Shown: positions 32,999 through 42,579 of the stretch, in pieces
Layout: every line of letters starts with the position of its first letter
How positions within the stretch are numbered: the stretch's first letter is position 1
The notes under the pieces: model-generated
Seen by the model: the letters and a program-made list of their open reading frames with translations, nothing else
Database searches by the model: none
What the model was told of the DNA's origin: nothing
Translations under genes and position numbers: made by a program
NCBI GenBank assembly: GCA_964431735.1
Contig: CAYSLJ010000001.1
Location: forward strand, 1-64,000
From: CALARM01 sp964431735
Lineage (GTDB): Bacteria; Vulcanimicrobiota; SpSt-956; JAKJGF01
Length of the DNA: 64,000 nt
Direction of reading: 5' to 3'

Positions 32999-33052
32999 AT
33001 AAACTTTTTAATATAATTCAGTTTCGCTATAAAAAGCTGATTGGCTGACTGC

Positions 33053-34270
33053 TTACTTCAAAAGATCAATGGCTATTGCGCCAAGAAGATGTGAAAAATC
33101 TACAAGCTGTTTAATTTCTACATATTCATTTGCTACATGGAAGGCAAAATCGTCGCCGGGGCCAAAGCCTACTGCTATAATACCTGCAAGATTAAATGAT
33201 TTTGCAAAGGTACCTCCTCCCATACCGAAAGGTTCAGGCATAAAACCTGTAATGTTTTTTGAATTTTCCTGTATTACCTTTATCAAAATATTATCAGGTT
33301 CTATCTCATGAGGACGGCTGCACTGTTCTATTGTAAAATCGAAAACCCCTTCAACCTTCCTGGAAAGCTCTTTTAATTCTTCAACTATCCCTTCTGCTGT
33401 CTGACATGGTAAATATCTTATATCCAGCAGCACTTCACACTTTGCGGGAACAATATTTGCCGCTGCTCCGCCTTTGATGACACCCAGATTAAGACTGGGT
33501 TTACCAAGATATTTATGTTCTGTATAGGATGGTTTATAATGTTTCAGTTCTGTGAGGAAATCATTCATCATAAATACTGCATTTACACCTCTCTCCGGTG
33601 TGGAACCATGAGCCTGTTTCCCTGTAGATGTAACTTTTATTACGAGACGCCCCTTTTCTGCTATGTCGATTTTCTGCATATTTTCTCCTATATCCGGGAT
33701 TATAGCATATTCGGGAGTAAGATATTTGTTTTTAATTAAAAATTCTATACCGGGATCCATTTCACCTTTTTCCCTGAATTCTTCACTTGCTATGGCAGCA
33801 ACCATAAATGTTCCTGATAGAGGAATATCAAGTTCTTTAAATATTTTCATTGTGACAAGAGAACATGCAAGAGGGCCTTTATTGTCAAGTACTCCTCTTC
33901 CATATATTTTCCCGTCTTTTACATATGGCTCAAAAGGATCCGTATCCCATCCGTCTCCGGGAGGTACTACATCCATATGAGTGCCTATAAGAAGTGAAGG
34001 TTTACCTTTACCGTATGAACCTGTAACATTTGCTCTGCCCTTTACGAGCTCTCTCACTTCATAGGGAATACCCATTTTTTCAAATTCTCTTATAACTATA
34101 GAAGAAACTTTGCTTTCTTCGCCGGGGATTGTAAGATAGGGGAAATCTTTCAGACTTTCTTTCCCTGCATTTACTGTTTTCTCCCTTACCATGTCGGTAA
34201 GGATGTTAATTGTATATTCCGTTATTTCCTCTCTCTTTGCCTCAAAATAAGCTCTTAACTTTTCTTTCAT
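33053..34270 (-). CDS. M20-family metallopeptidase (PepV/ArgE-like)
   Basis: This 405-residue protein has a di-metal M20 core: LLIGTHMDVVPPGDGWDTDPF with ligand His and the following Asp, GRGVLDNKGPLACSL, and AIASEEFREKGEMDPG with paired glutamates. A lid (dimerisation) domain interrupts it, containing HGSTPERGVNAVFMM. Near the end GMGGGTFAKSFN and HVANEYVEI hold the last ligands. Family members are dipeptidases or deacylases such as PepV, Sapep, DapE and ArgE; the length and GGGTFAK fit the Sapep/PepV group. GAGAGGAG precedes the ATG. Confidence 0.9.
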   Translation of the reverse strand: MKEKLRAYFEAKREEITEYTINILTDMVREKTVNAGKESLKDFPYLTIPGEESKVSSIVIREFEKMGIPYEVRELVKGRANVTGSYGKGKPSLLIGTHMDVVPPGDGWDTDPFEPYVKDGKIYGRGVLDNKGPLACSLVTMKIFKELDIPLSGTFMVAAIASEEFREKGEMDPGIEFLIKNKYLTPEYAIIPDIGENMQKIDIAEKGRLVIKVTSTGKQAHGSTPERGVNAVFMMNDFLTELKHYKPSYTEHKYLGKPSLNLGVIKGGAAANIVPAKCEVLLDIRYLPCQTAEGIVEELKELSRKVEGVFDFTIEQCSRPHEIEPDNILIKVIQENSKNITGFMPEPFGMGGGTFAKSFNLAGIIAVGFGPGDDFAFHVANEYVEIKQLVDFSHLLGAIAIDLLK

Positions 34271-34295
34271 TAAAATAATACTCCTCTCATATAAA

Positions 34296-34472
34296 TCGTA
34301 ATGCGTAACACGTAACGTGTAACGCGAGAACCATTCCTGTTAAGTGATTTATACGACAACCATGACCGGGTGGTCACAACGAAGAATGAGAACTTATCTC
34401 CCTTCACCCTTCACGATTCTCATATAAATGTTTATCCATTTACGCGTCACGCGTCACGCGTCACGCGTCACG
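34296..34472. repeat. Two heptamer arrays flanking a family D element
   Basis: 34,296-34,325: CGTAATG, CGTAACA, CGTAACG, TGTAACG reading away from the peptidase start. 34,361-34,428: family D element (CATGACCGGGTGGTCACAAC ... CGATTCTCATATAAA) whose core is TTCAC-type heptamers. 34,442-34,472: about four CGTCACG units that read, on the minus strand, away from the WD40 gene's stop. Confidence 0.85.
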
Positions 34473-34475
34473 ATC

Positions 34476-37400
34476 CTATTGTTTTGTAAAAAACGTCATC
34501 ACTTTATCCCATGTTTTCTCGAAAACTCTTTTTTCTTCTTTATCATTTTTCAACCCTATTTGAAGAATTTCCTGCTTTTCTGATACCAAATTATTTTCAC
34601 TTTCTTTATATTCAAAGCGAATATCCTTCTCCTTCCAGAAACTATCAAATTTTATTGTGTCGTGTCCGGTAAGATAATATCTATAATTCAGTTCATTTAT
34701 GACAGATCTGTGCCATGTTTTTACCACTCCTCTGTGATCGCCTGTTATGAATATATTACCATCGGGAGATATTGCCAGCGCAGTAATACCTCTGTCAAAA
34801 AAATCAAAAGTTTCTCTGGAATTTTTGCATAGATTCCATATTGATATTTCCCTGCCGAATATGAAAAGGAAATTACCATCGGGAGAAAATTTCATATTCA
34901 TTATTTTATCTTCTGTTGCTATGGTGTTAATACATTTTTCGTCAGAAATATTCCAGAATTTGACCTCTCCATCATTATCGGCAGAAATGAGAAATTTATT
35001 ATCAGGAGAAAACCTGATACATATGACAGGAGAAGAATGTTTTGAGAAAGTGCCGGTGCATTTTGCTGTCTCTATATCCCATAATTTAATGGTTCTGTCT
35101 GTATCTGCAGAGGCAATTTTTCTTTCATCGGAAGAAATGTCTATACAGGACAGATGAAAACAGTCTTCTTTGAAGGCTTTAAGGCATATACCACTCTGTA
35201 CGTCCCAGAGTTTCATTACCTGATTCTTTCCAGCAGAAAAAAGTTGTGTTCCTCCTTTAATAAAAAATAATCTGTTTATGTTTTTCTGAAGGGAGCGCCA
35301 TGTCTTTACAAATTTATATTCTCCGCCGCAGAGGTTCCAGAGATCTATATGTTCCCCTTTCCCACTGAGAGCTATATATTCTCCTTTCCTACAGAGAGCA
35401 ATGGAAGAAATTCCTGTTTTCGAAAGCTCCAGTGCCCTGGGTATCCATCGTCTTTCCTGACATATATAATAAAAAATTCTGTCACTTTTTTCACCGATAG
35501 TGAGAAATATGTTACCTGATTTTGAAAATTCAATATGTCTTACAGTGCTCTGATGTTGTCCAAGATAGGTTTCCATGACAGACCAGTTTCTCCCTCTTGG
35601 AGAATCTTTATAGAGAAGAGATAAGAAATCTCTGTCACTATATTCTCCTTCCTCTTCAGATAAACTTTTGAATATAGAAGAGGCATATTTCAGGGAAGAT
35701 TTTATTCTTAAAAGATGAGGCCTGAGTTCTGATGCTTTTTTCAGGTATATTTCAGATTTTTCTCTGTCGGGAGAGGGATTAAAAAAAGTAGGGAAGAAAT
35801 CATTCATACCGGCAAGTAATTCGCCTAGATAAAGATTTGCCCTCAGAGAATCGGAGTTTCTGCCGAGTATTTCTGAAAATGTATCTATAGCAGGGATGAG
35901 GCTCTTATCTTTACCTGTCATAACAACTGCCATATCTGTTAAGATTTCATCAATTTTTATTTTCTCATAGAGTTTTTTAAATTCATAAAAACTATCGCTA
36001 TAATTTTCATTATAATAAATAGACCAGGCATAATTTCTGTGGTAGTCTGTATTTTCCGGTTCAAGGTTGTGAGCTTTTTTAAAACTTTCCATGGCAGAAT
36101 AGAAATGCATACCGCCAGAATAGGCATATCCTGCCATGTTCCATATTTCTGCAGGCAGTTCTGTAACTTTAGATAAATATCTGATGTAATTAATCACTTT
36201 CCCTGCATCTTCTTTATAAAGCATAAAATATACTCCGTAAGGTAGTAAAGGATCTTCTCTTTCTTTATTCATACGAAAACTCCGGGAAAAATCAATTACA
36301 TTGTGGAGTAATTTTATATCTTCTATCTTATCGGAAATCAGAAATCTGGCTCTTGCATCCAGTTCTTCGATTTTAATAAGTTCTCTGTAAAGTGCTTCTG
36401 CTTTTTCGTAATTTCTGTTTTTGAAGAATTCATCGGCTGTCTTAAGAGAATTATTTGCTTTTATCCTTTTTTCACAAATCCTTATAGCTTCCAGAACATC
36501 CGGGTTTTCTTCATGTCCTTTTATAGAAAGAGCATTTGTGAAATTTTCCAGTGCTCTGTCAAGTAAACCCTGTTTCAGGTAATTTTTCCCTGATGCAAGG
36601 AAATTTTCAAAATCAGAAAAAACCTTTGTACTTTCTCCTTCCCAGACCAGTTCATAAATTATTGTTTTTTCCCCTTTAAACTGTGCAGCCATATACCTTC
36701 CGTTGCAGGAGATACAGAAACCTCTGATTTCACTTTCTTCGTTTAATTCTATTTCAAATAATTTCTCACCTGTTTTTACATCAACCATACTGAATTTATT
36801 GTCAGGAACTGTTATAAACATTATCGAATTACCATCAGGTGAAAAACTGGATTGTTTTATTTCAATTTTATCTTCCAGTTGTAATTCCTTAATACGCCTA
36901 CCGCTGTCTGTCTCCCATATTTTTATTTTATTCTTTTTGTTTATTGTGGCCATTTTTTCTCCGTCAGGTGAAAAACTGAGTGTATTTATATTCATGTATA
37001 TTCCCTCCAGAACTGCAATGAAATCCCCTGTAGAACTTGAAAAAATCTTTATGTTACGGGGATAGATAACTACTAAAAAATTTCCATCAGGAGAAGAAAA
37101 GATTTTCTGTGCCTTTATTAAGCTGGCTTCCAGAAAAGTACGAACACATCTGCCATGGAGAAGATCCCATATTTTTATTTCTACTTTTGCCGTACGGCCT
37201 GTATCTACATTTGCAAGAGATATAAAAGCCTCATTGGATGCAAAACAGATGGAATCTATTGAACCGCAGTGACCTTCAAAGGTTTTCAGTAATTTTTTAT
37301 CTTCTGTATGCCATACATTTATAGAAGACGGAAAAGAAGCTTTTAGAGATGCAAAAAATTTGCCGTCAGGAGAAAAATCAGTACAATCAAAACAACATTC

Positions 37401-37586
37401 AGAGCTATAATAACTTCTTATAATAGATTTTTTTTCAATATCATAGACCCTGAAGTTTTTCCCTGAATCAATACCAAGAAGCATTGTCCCATCCTGAGAG
37501 AATTCTATTTTTTCATCTCCCATGAGTTCAGGTATAGTCTCTATTTTATTAATTTCATTAATTTTTATTGCATTTCTGTCGGGCAT
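34476..37586 (-). CDS. WD40-TPR-WD40 protein
   Basis: From the ATG at 37,586 (MPDRNAIKINE) the product has 1036 residues; a longer frame begins with a GTG inside a heptamer array. Residues about 15-315 contain WD40-like blades (FSPDGKFFASL, KIWDLLHGRCVRTF, FSPDGEKMATIN, KIKIWETDSGRR). Residues about 320-650 are TPR-like helices (LDRALENFTNALSIKG, YEKAEALYRELIKIEELDAR). A second WD40 region follows to about 990 (DISSDERKIASADTDRTIKLWD, FSPDNKFLISADNDGEVKFW). No signal peptide or membrane helix is seen. It is a large interaction scaffold in a region with a kinase-TPR protein, which could be a signalling partner. The specific role is unknown. Confidence 0.85.
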   Translation of the reverse strand: MPDRNAIKINEINKIETIPELMGDEKIEFSQDGTMLLGIDSGKNFRVYDIEKKSIIRSYYSSECCFDCTDFSPDGKFFASLKASFPSSINVWHTEDKKLLKTFEGHCGSIDSICFASNEAFISLANVDTGRTAKVEIKIWDLLHGRCVRTFLEASLIKAQKIFSSPDGNFLVVIYPRNIKIFSSSTGDFIAVLEGIYMNINTLSFSPDGEKMATINKKNKIKIWETDSGRRIKELQLEDKIEIKQSSFSPDGNSIMFITVPDNKFSMVDVKTGEKLFEIELNEESEIRGFCISCNGRYMAAQFKGEKTIIYELVWEGESTKVFSDFENFLASGKNYLKQGLLDRALENFTNALSIKGHEENPDVLEAIRICEKRIKANNSLKTADEFFKNRNYEKAEALYRELIKIEELDARARFLISDKIEDIKLLHNVIDFSRSFRMNKEREDPLLPYGVYFMLYKEDAGKVINYIRYLSKVTELPAEIWNMAGYAYSGGMHFYSAMESFKKAHNLEPENTDYHRNYAWSIYYNENYSDSFYEFKKLYEKIKIDEILTDMAVVMTGKDKSLIPAIDTFSEILGRNSDSLRANLYLGELLAGMNDFFPTFFNPSPDREKSEIYLKKASELRPHLLRIKSSLKYASSIFKSLSEEEGEYSDRDFLSLLYKDSPRGRNWSVMETYLGQHQSTVRHIEFSKSGNIFLTIGEKSDRIFYYICQERRWIPRALELSKTGISSIALCRKGEYIALSGKGEHIDLWNLCGGEYKFVKTWRSLQKNINRLFFIKGGTQLFSAGKNQVMKLWDVQSGICLKAFKEDCFHLSCIDISSDERKIASADTDRTIKLWDIETAKCTGTFSKHSSPVICIRFSPDNKFLISADNDGEVKFWNISDEKCINTIATEDKIMNMKFSPDGNFLFIFGREISIWNLCKNSRETFDFFDRGITALAISPDGNIFITGDHRGVVKTWHRSVINELNYRYYLTGHDTIKFDSFWKEKDIRFEYKESENNLVSEKQEILQIGLKNDKEEKRVFEKTWDKVMTFFTKQ

Positions 37587-37592
37587 ATTATG

Positions 37593-37630
37593 AATCGTAA
37601 CGCGTAACGCGTTAAGCGTCACGCGAGGTT
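37593..37630. repeat. Heptamer array upstream of the WD40 gene
   Basis: CGTAACG, CGTAACG, CGTTAAG, CGTCACG, starting seven bases from the WD40 start and reading away from it. It leaves no room for a normal ribosome site. A further short CGTGACG remnant lies at about 37,870-37,884. Confidence 0.85.
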
Positions 37631-37654
37631 TGTTATGTTAATTACATAGACAGA

Positions 37655-37846
37655 TTATTCAAGTCCCATCTGTTCTTTCCAGGTGCTTTCAAGGTCATCC
37701 AGATTTTTAATCAATTCATCCAGGTCTACATCTATTCTGTTACCTCTGTTTAATTCTACACCGATTTTAAGTTTATCTTTTACTCTGGTTTTAAACTCTA
37801 TTATCCTCATTACCATAGAAGGACATACCTTGATGTCAAAACCCAT
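37655..37846 (-). CDS. Small protein of unknown function
   Basis: The 63-residue product (MGFDIKVCPSMVMRIIEFKT ... NLDDLESTWKEQMGLE) follows AAGGAGG at good spacing, so it is probably real. No motif is recognised. It contains a beta-rich start and a helical acidic end. It lies 68 bp upstream of the WD40-TPR gene in the same direction. Confidence 0.55.
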   Translation of the reverse strand: MGFDIKVCPSMVMRIIEFKTRVKDKLKIGVELNRGNRIDVDLDELIKNLDDLESTWKEQMGLE

Positions 37847-38039
37847 AACCTGTTCCTCCTTTTTATTGTAATGCGTGACGCGAGGATTGACTGTTTTCTG
37901 GTATGCTGAATAATTTCTGCTTATGTATTACATAATTATATCATAAAAAAATAAAGACCTCAAAGAAATTTATTGAAGGGGAAAGAGGTGTTTTATGGAA
38001 GTAATAAAAAATAATATAAAAAACATTCGGGAGTAAATA

Positions 38040-38774
38040 ATGAATAATTTTCATATAGAAAAAAATAGCAGAAATGCCAATATTTTTCTTGTAAAATCCA
38101 TGGACGGAGAAACATATACTGTTACTGTTTCTGATGACCTTTTTGAAAGTCATAAATGTACCTGTAGAAACTATAAAAAAGAAGGAGATTGTGTCCACAT
38201 ACAATCTGTAGTGGAAAAAATAAACAGAGGGGAAAAAATAGAGGAACAGATAATATATCTTGACGTAGAAACACAGTTCCTTGCAGAAGATGTAGGAGGG
38301 TGGGGGAATGTAGAAAAAATGAAGGTAGCCATTGTTGTAATATACAGCAGCAGGGAAGATGAATTTTACCATTACAGAGAAGAAGATATACCGTCTCTTA
38401 TAAATAAGCTTAAGGAAGCCTCACTGATAGTCGGTTTTAATATTAAAAAATTTGATTACCGTGTCATACAGCCCTATGTGGAAGATTTTTCTCTTCTCTC
38501 TCTGCCTACTTTTGATATGCTTGAAGAAATTCATAAAAAACTCGGGCACAGAATAAGTTTGAATGAACTTGCAAAGAGCACTCTGAATATAGAAAAAAGT
38601 GCCGACGGACTTCAGTCTGTAGAGTGGTTTAAAAACGGCGATATGGATAAAATAATTGAATACTGTAAAAAAGATGTAATAATTACGAGAGATCTCTTCC
38701 TTCATCTTAGAAAATACGGTGCCCTGAAATTTTATGACAGACGAAGTAATAGAATGAAAAGTATAAGTTTATAG
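38040..38774 (+). CDS. SWIM zinc finger fused to a DEDDy 3'-5' exonuclease
   Basis: This 244-residue protein begins with a SWIM finger: C40, C42, C51 and H53 in KCTCRNYKKEGDCVH (CxCxnCxH). From 70 onward it has a DnaQ/RNase H-like exonuclease fold with D75 and E77 (IIYLDVETQF), D139 (GFNIKKFDYRV), and Y208-x3-D212 (EYCKKDVIITRDLF), i.e. the DEDDy set. The closest known type is the YprB-like ribonuclease H-like domain found with helicases. SWIM fingers bind DNA or protein and occur in helicases and transposases; fusion to a small stand-alone exonuclease is unusual. Substrate and role are unknown. The 3' end overlaps the convergent kinase gene by 6 bp. Confidence 0.85.
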   Translation: MNNFHIEKNSRNANIFLVKSMDGETYTVTVSDDLFESHKCTCRNYKKEGDCVHIQSVVEKINRGEKIEEQIIYLDVETQFLAEDVGGWGNVEKMKVAIVVIYSSREDEFYHYREEDIPSLINKLKEASLIVGFNIKKFDYRVIQPYVEDFSLLSLPTFDMLEEIHKKLGHRISLNELAKSTLNIEKSADGLQSVEWFKNGDMDKIIEYCKKDVIITRDLFLHLRKYGALKFYDRRSNRMKSISL

Positions 38775-38803
38775 TTGAGAGTTTAAAGAACTCTCAACTA
38801 TAA
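38769..38803 (+). terminator. 15-bp hairpin shared by two convergent gene ends
   Basis: TTATAGTTGAGAGTT and its exact reverse complement, loop TAAAG, followed on the plus strand by TTTTCTTTT. It terminates the exonuclease gene and also encodes the last codons (S-S-L-N-S-Q-L) of the kinase gene on the other strand. Confidence 0.85.
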
Positions 38804-41633
38804 TTTTCTTTTCCATTTCACTTATTCTTTTCTTGATTTCTTCAATGTCTTTTCCGTCTGACATATTCATATAGATTTTCATTTCTTTTATGGCTTTTTC
38901 ATAATTTTTCTGTTTTTGATGGAGTACTCCCAGATTGAGATGGGCTTCTGCAAGGTTTCCATTTATTTCTATTGCCCTGAAATAACATTCTCTGGCTTTA
39001 TCAAGCATGTTGAAATCATTATAAACTGCTCCCAGATTTGAGTAGGCTATGGCATAATCTTCTTTTAAGTCAATTGATTCTTTATATTGTTCCATTGCTT
39101 CAGATAACATTCTTTTTTTATAATAAATATTTCCCAGATATAAATGAGCTTCTGCATAATCAGGTTTTTTCTTTATAGCCAGTTTGAACAGTTCTTCTGC
39201 TTTATAATGTAATTCTTTATTATCATAATAAATCATACCGAAGTTGAAATAAATCTCTCCTCTGTTAGCTTCCCTTTCAATAGCACTTTCAAAAGCCGCT
39301 ATGGCCTGTTTGATTTTTCCCATTTTCTTATAGCAAAGACCGAGCTTATAGTAGGTTTCATGAGTATCTCCGCCGGAGCTTAAGGATTTCAGGTAATGTT
39401 TTACAGCACCATCAATATCACCTTTATCAAAAAGTATTGAACCAAGATTCAAATGGGCTCTGAAGTGTGACGGCATTATTTTTATTACTTTTCTATATTC
39501 GCTTTCTGCGAGGACATGGAGCCTTTTTTTTTCATAGGCAAGACCCAGATAAAAATGGCCTTCACTGTGTGATGATTTTATACGTAAAGCCTTTTGATAC
39601 TGTCTTATGGCTTCATCAACGGCATCTGTCTCAAGATAATGGTTTCCCATTTTGATGTATTTATCGGGATCGTCTGAATCAAGAGCTATTTCTGCCTCAA
39701 TCTTTCTTTTTTTATCTTTACTGTCTTCCTCTGCTTCATAGGTTAAAACTCCTGTTAGTTCGTTTTTTCCGTCTTTCACGAAAGGCACTTCTTTCGGAGA
39801 AAAGCCCAGGCTCCCATTTATTATTTCTTCAGGTGAAGCATTTATCAATCTGTTTATTTCTTCTGCCTCGGCTTTACTTAATTTCTGTTCTCTGGAAAAA
39901 TGGGCAAGATTATTTTTTGCCTGAGTGAATTCAGGATCTATCATAATTGATTTTTTAAAACTATCCTTTGCCGCATTGTAGTTACCCTGTTTATAGTAAA
40001 TTACACCAAGATTGGAATGGGCTTCCACCAGATCCGGTTTTATGGAAATCGCTCTGTTAAAACAGTTTATTGCTTTTTCATTTTTATTTACCTCTCCGTA
40101 AAGAACTCCCAGGTTTGAAAAGGCTACAGCACTGGCAGAATCAAACATTAATGCCTTTTCCAGTTTTCTTATGCCATCTTCAGGCATACCGGCTCTTCCA
40201 CAGGCGTAAGCAAAGTTTATATAGGCCTCCATGGAATCAGGTTTTATCTTTATTGCTTTCCTGCATTCCTCTATCATTTTATCATATCTGCCTTTAGTTC
40301 CGTATATATGAGAAAGGTTAATATGGGCCTCTGCAAGACGGGGATTAATCTGGAGAGCTCTTCTGAACTGCTCTATAGCTTCATCTATCCTACCTGTTCT
40401 GCTGTAAACAACTCCTAAATTACAGTATGCCACAGACGTAGTTTTATCCAGTTTTATGGCATGTTTTAAATGCTCTATTGCCTTATCATAGTCTTCGAGC
40501 ATAAGACAGACATAGCCAAGATTTGAATAGGCGTCTGATGAAGTGGAATCAAGTTTAACAGATTTATTAAGTTCTTTTCTGGCATGACTGTAATAGCCTT
40601 TTCTGGCATAAAGAACGGCCAGGTTAGAATGACCTTTACTCAGGTCAGGATCCTGACCTATATCATTCAATTCAGTTTCAGTTTCTTCTATTTTTTTCTT
40701 CTCTTTAGGTCTGTATAGATAGAGATCTTTGTTCTGTTTTACATAGACAAGGGCTTCTTCCATGTCTGAAGCAGTAGTAAATCGATTGTTCAGATCAGGT
40801 TCAAGGGCTTTCATTACTACCTTTTCCATAGGTATGGATATTCTGGGATTAAAGGTTCTTACAGGATCAAAATAAAAAGGAATTTCAGGAAATTTACCTG
40901 TAAGAAGATGATGGAGGGTAGCTCCAAGGGCATAAATATCGCTCTGAGGTTTCTGTCTTCCTTCATACTGCTCCGGCGGAGAATATCCTACAGTTCCTAT
41001 GGCAGTTTTCCCTGCAGACATACCGTTTTCTATAGTTCTTGCAAGGCCGAAGTCAACCAGTATAGCCTTTTTATCCATATCTCTGATAACAATATTTGAT
41101 GGTTTTATATCTCTGTAAAGTATGGGAGGGGTATGGTTATGAAGGTATTTAAGTACGGAGCAGAGTTCCATTGCCCAGTCAATGACTTCCATCTCCTGTA
41201 ATCCCGGATTCCCCTGTTTTTTTAATATACATTCCAGATCAAGACCTTCTATATAATCCATGATCATAAAATAATTATCATAATCATTAAAATAATCACT
41301 TACTTTTGGAAGATTCGGATGATCCAGACCTGATAATAATGTAGCTTCCCTCTCGAATCTGCTCACAAGGAACTGAACTTCTTCATCTCCGGAACCTAAA
41401 AAAAGCTGTTTTATAGCGATAATGTTCTCTTCATCGAGATCATACCCCACGTAGACGGCTCCCATGCCTCCTACTTTAATAAGTTCATTGATTTTATAAT
41501 GACCATTGATAATTGAACCGGGGGATAATATGCCATGAGGAGTTCCTCTTGTAGCAAGAAGGGTTTCACAGTAACTACAGGTTTCCTTATCAGAAGAATT
41601 TTCATTACCGCAGGTGGGACAATAAGTTGGCAT
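38769..41633 (-). CDS. Serine/threonine protein kinase with C-terminal TPR array
   Basis: From the ATG at 41,633 (MPTYCPTCG) the product has 954 residues. A zinc ribbon opens it (C5, C8, C19, C22). The kinase domain spans about 45-300: GGMGAVYVG loop, K75 (AIKQ), D175 in LYRDIKPSN, DFG (194-196) and GTVGYSPPEQYEG. The usual HRD motif reads YRD. Residues about 335-935 are around fifteen TPR repeats in two blocks (for example AYSNLGYVCLMLEDYDKAIE, AHINLSHIYGTKGRYDKMIE). No membrane helix is seen. It probably phosphorylates proteins recruited by the TPRs. The kinase belongs to the Hanks type frequent in large-genome bacteria. The stop overlaps the exonuclease stop region. Confidence 0.9.
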   Translation of the reverse strand: MPTYCPTCGNENSSDKETCSYCETLLATRGTPHGILSPGSIINGHYKINELIKVGGMGAVYVGYDLDEENIIAIKQLFLGSGDEEVQFLVSRFEREATLLSGLDHPNLPKVSDYFNDYDNYFMIMDYIEGLDLECILKKQGNPGLQEMEVIDWAMELCSVLKYLHNHTPPILYRDIKPSNIVIRDMDKKAILVDFGLARTIENGMSAGKTAIGTVGYSPPEQYEGRQKPQSDIYALGATLHHLLTGKFPEIPFYFDPVRTFNPRISIPMEKVVMKALEPDLNNRFTTASDMEEALVYVKQNKDLYLYRPKEKKKIEETETELNDIGQDPDLSKGHSNLAVLYARKGYYSHARKELNKSVKLDSTSSDAYSNLGYVCLMLEDYDKAIEHLKHAIKLDKTTSVAYCNLGVVYSRTGRIDEAIEQFRRALQINPRLAEAHINLSHIYGTKGRYDKMIEECRKAIKIKPDSMEAYINFAYACGRAGMPEDGIRKLEKALMFDSASAVAFSNLGVLYGEVNKNEKAINCFNRAISIKPDLVEAHSNLGVIYYKQGNYNAAKDSFKKSIMIDPEFTQAKNNLAHFSREQKLSKAEAEEINRLINASPEEIINGSLGFSPKEVPFVKDGKNELTGVLTYEAEEDSKDKKRKIEAEIALDSDDPDKYIKMGNHYLETDAVDEAIRQYQKALRIKSSHSEGHFYLGLAYEKKRLHVLAESEYRKVIKIMPSHFRAHLNLGSILFDKGDIDGAVKHYLKSLSSGGDTHETYYKLGLCYKKMGKIKQAIAAFESAIEREANRGEIYFNFGMIYYDNKELHYKAEELFKLAIKKKPDYAEAHLYLGNIYYKKRMLSEAMEQYKESIDLKEDYAIAYSNLGAVYNDFNMLDKARECYFRAIEINGNLAEAHLNLGVLHQKQKNYEKAIKEMKIYMNMSDGKDIEEIKKRISEMEKKIIVESSLNSQL

Positions 41634-41718
41634 TCCTCTGTTCTCCAATTTATTTCAGTGATCGGTGAACAGTGACAGGTTATATTACCCTGTCACCCTG
41701 ATACTCACTTCTCACGAC

Positions 41719-42579
41719 TCACTTTATTTCAAAAAAGTTCTTGGCCTTTTCTATGTCCTGTTTAACCTCCTGAATTATCTTCTGTTTTATATCAGGCGCC
41801 AGATTGACAATCTCTTTTGCCTCTTTCTGTACAAGAGAAACCTTTATATTACCGCTGTCACCCATATGCTGAAGATTACAGAAAAAATCGGCCATCTGCA
41901 CTATGGCAGCCATCTGTAATATATCTTTATCAGAACACTGAGAAAGAATATGATGGAATTTTATTGCCATAGCAACTTTTTCGGGAATCTTCCAGTACAG
42001 TGCTACCATATGACCTATATCAGAATGATTTATCCCCAGGATCTGATCCTCTACTTCGTATATGGCAAGTCTTCTGGATTTTACTATGGCCATAACCTTT
42101 CTGAATTCTTCTGATATATTCTGATCCAGTATGAGTTTTCCTATGTCATGAAGGAGGCCGACTATATAATATTCTTCAGGTTTGGGCAGGTTCAGTTCTC
42201 TTGCCAGAGCCTGTGAAAATGATGCAGTTCCAAGACTGTGGAGCCACAGACCCTGGGGAGGAATAAGTCCGCCCTTTCCCTTGCTGAAGAGTTCGAAGGC
42301 TATTGTGCTTATAAGAATACTTTTTAGATTATCATGGCCAAGAATAGTTATTGCCTGTGGTACTGTAGTAACCTGTTTGGTGAAACCATAATAAGCTGAA
42401 TTGACTATCTTTAAAAGTTTACCGGTAAGGACCATGTCAAGTTCGAATACTTTACTTAATACTGCTGCAGACGGCTCAGCTTCGTTTAAAAGCTCAAGGG
42501 CCTTTGCTGCTACATGGGGCATAGAAGCCACTTCTTCAAGTGAATCTTTAACTCTTTCGAGTATACTCCTGTTATCCAT
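41719..42579 (-). CDS. HDOD-domain signalling protein
   Basis: The 286-residue protein is one HDOD domain: ASMPHVAAKALELLNEAEPS, DMVLTGKLLKIVNSAYYGF, VPQAITILGHDNLKSILIST, VGLLHDIGKLILD and INHSDIGHMVALYWKIPEKV. HDOD domains are related to HD hydrolases and act as scaffolds in signalling, often tied to motility and two-component systems. Several HD residues are kept (HDIGK), so activity is not excluded. AAGGTG precedes the ATG. Its TGA stop is the first unit of a TTCAC/GTGA-type array. Confidence 0.9.
   Translation of the reverse strand: MDNRSILERVKDSLEEVASMPHVAAKALELLNEAEPSAAVLSKVFELDMVLTGKLLKIVNSAYYGFTKQVTTVPQAITILGHDNLKSILISTIAFELFSKGKGGLIPPQGLWLHSLGTASFSQALARELNLPKPEEYYIVGLLHDIGKLILDQNISEEFRKVMAIVKSRRLAIYEVEDQILGINHSDIGHMVALYWKIPEKVAMAIKFHHILSQCSDKDILQMAAIVQMADFFCNLQHMGDSGNIKVSLVQKEAKEIVNLAPDIKQKIIQEVKQDIEKAKNFFEIK

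Noticed and set aside
37587..37622. GTG start giving a longer WD40 protein
   Set aside because: The extension is translated heptamer sequence and has no family support.
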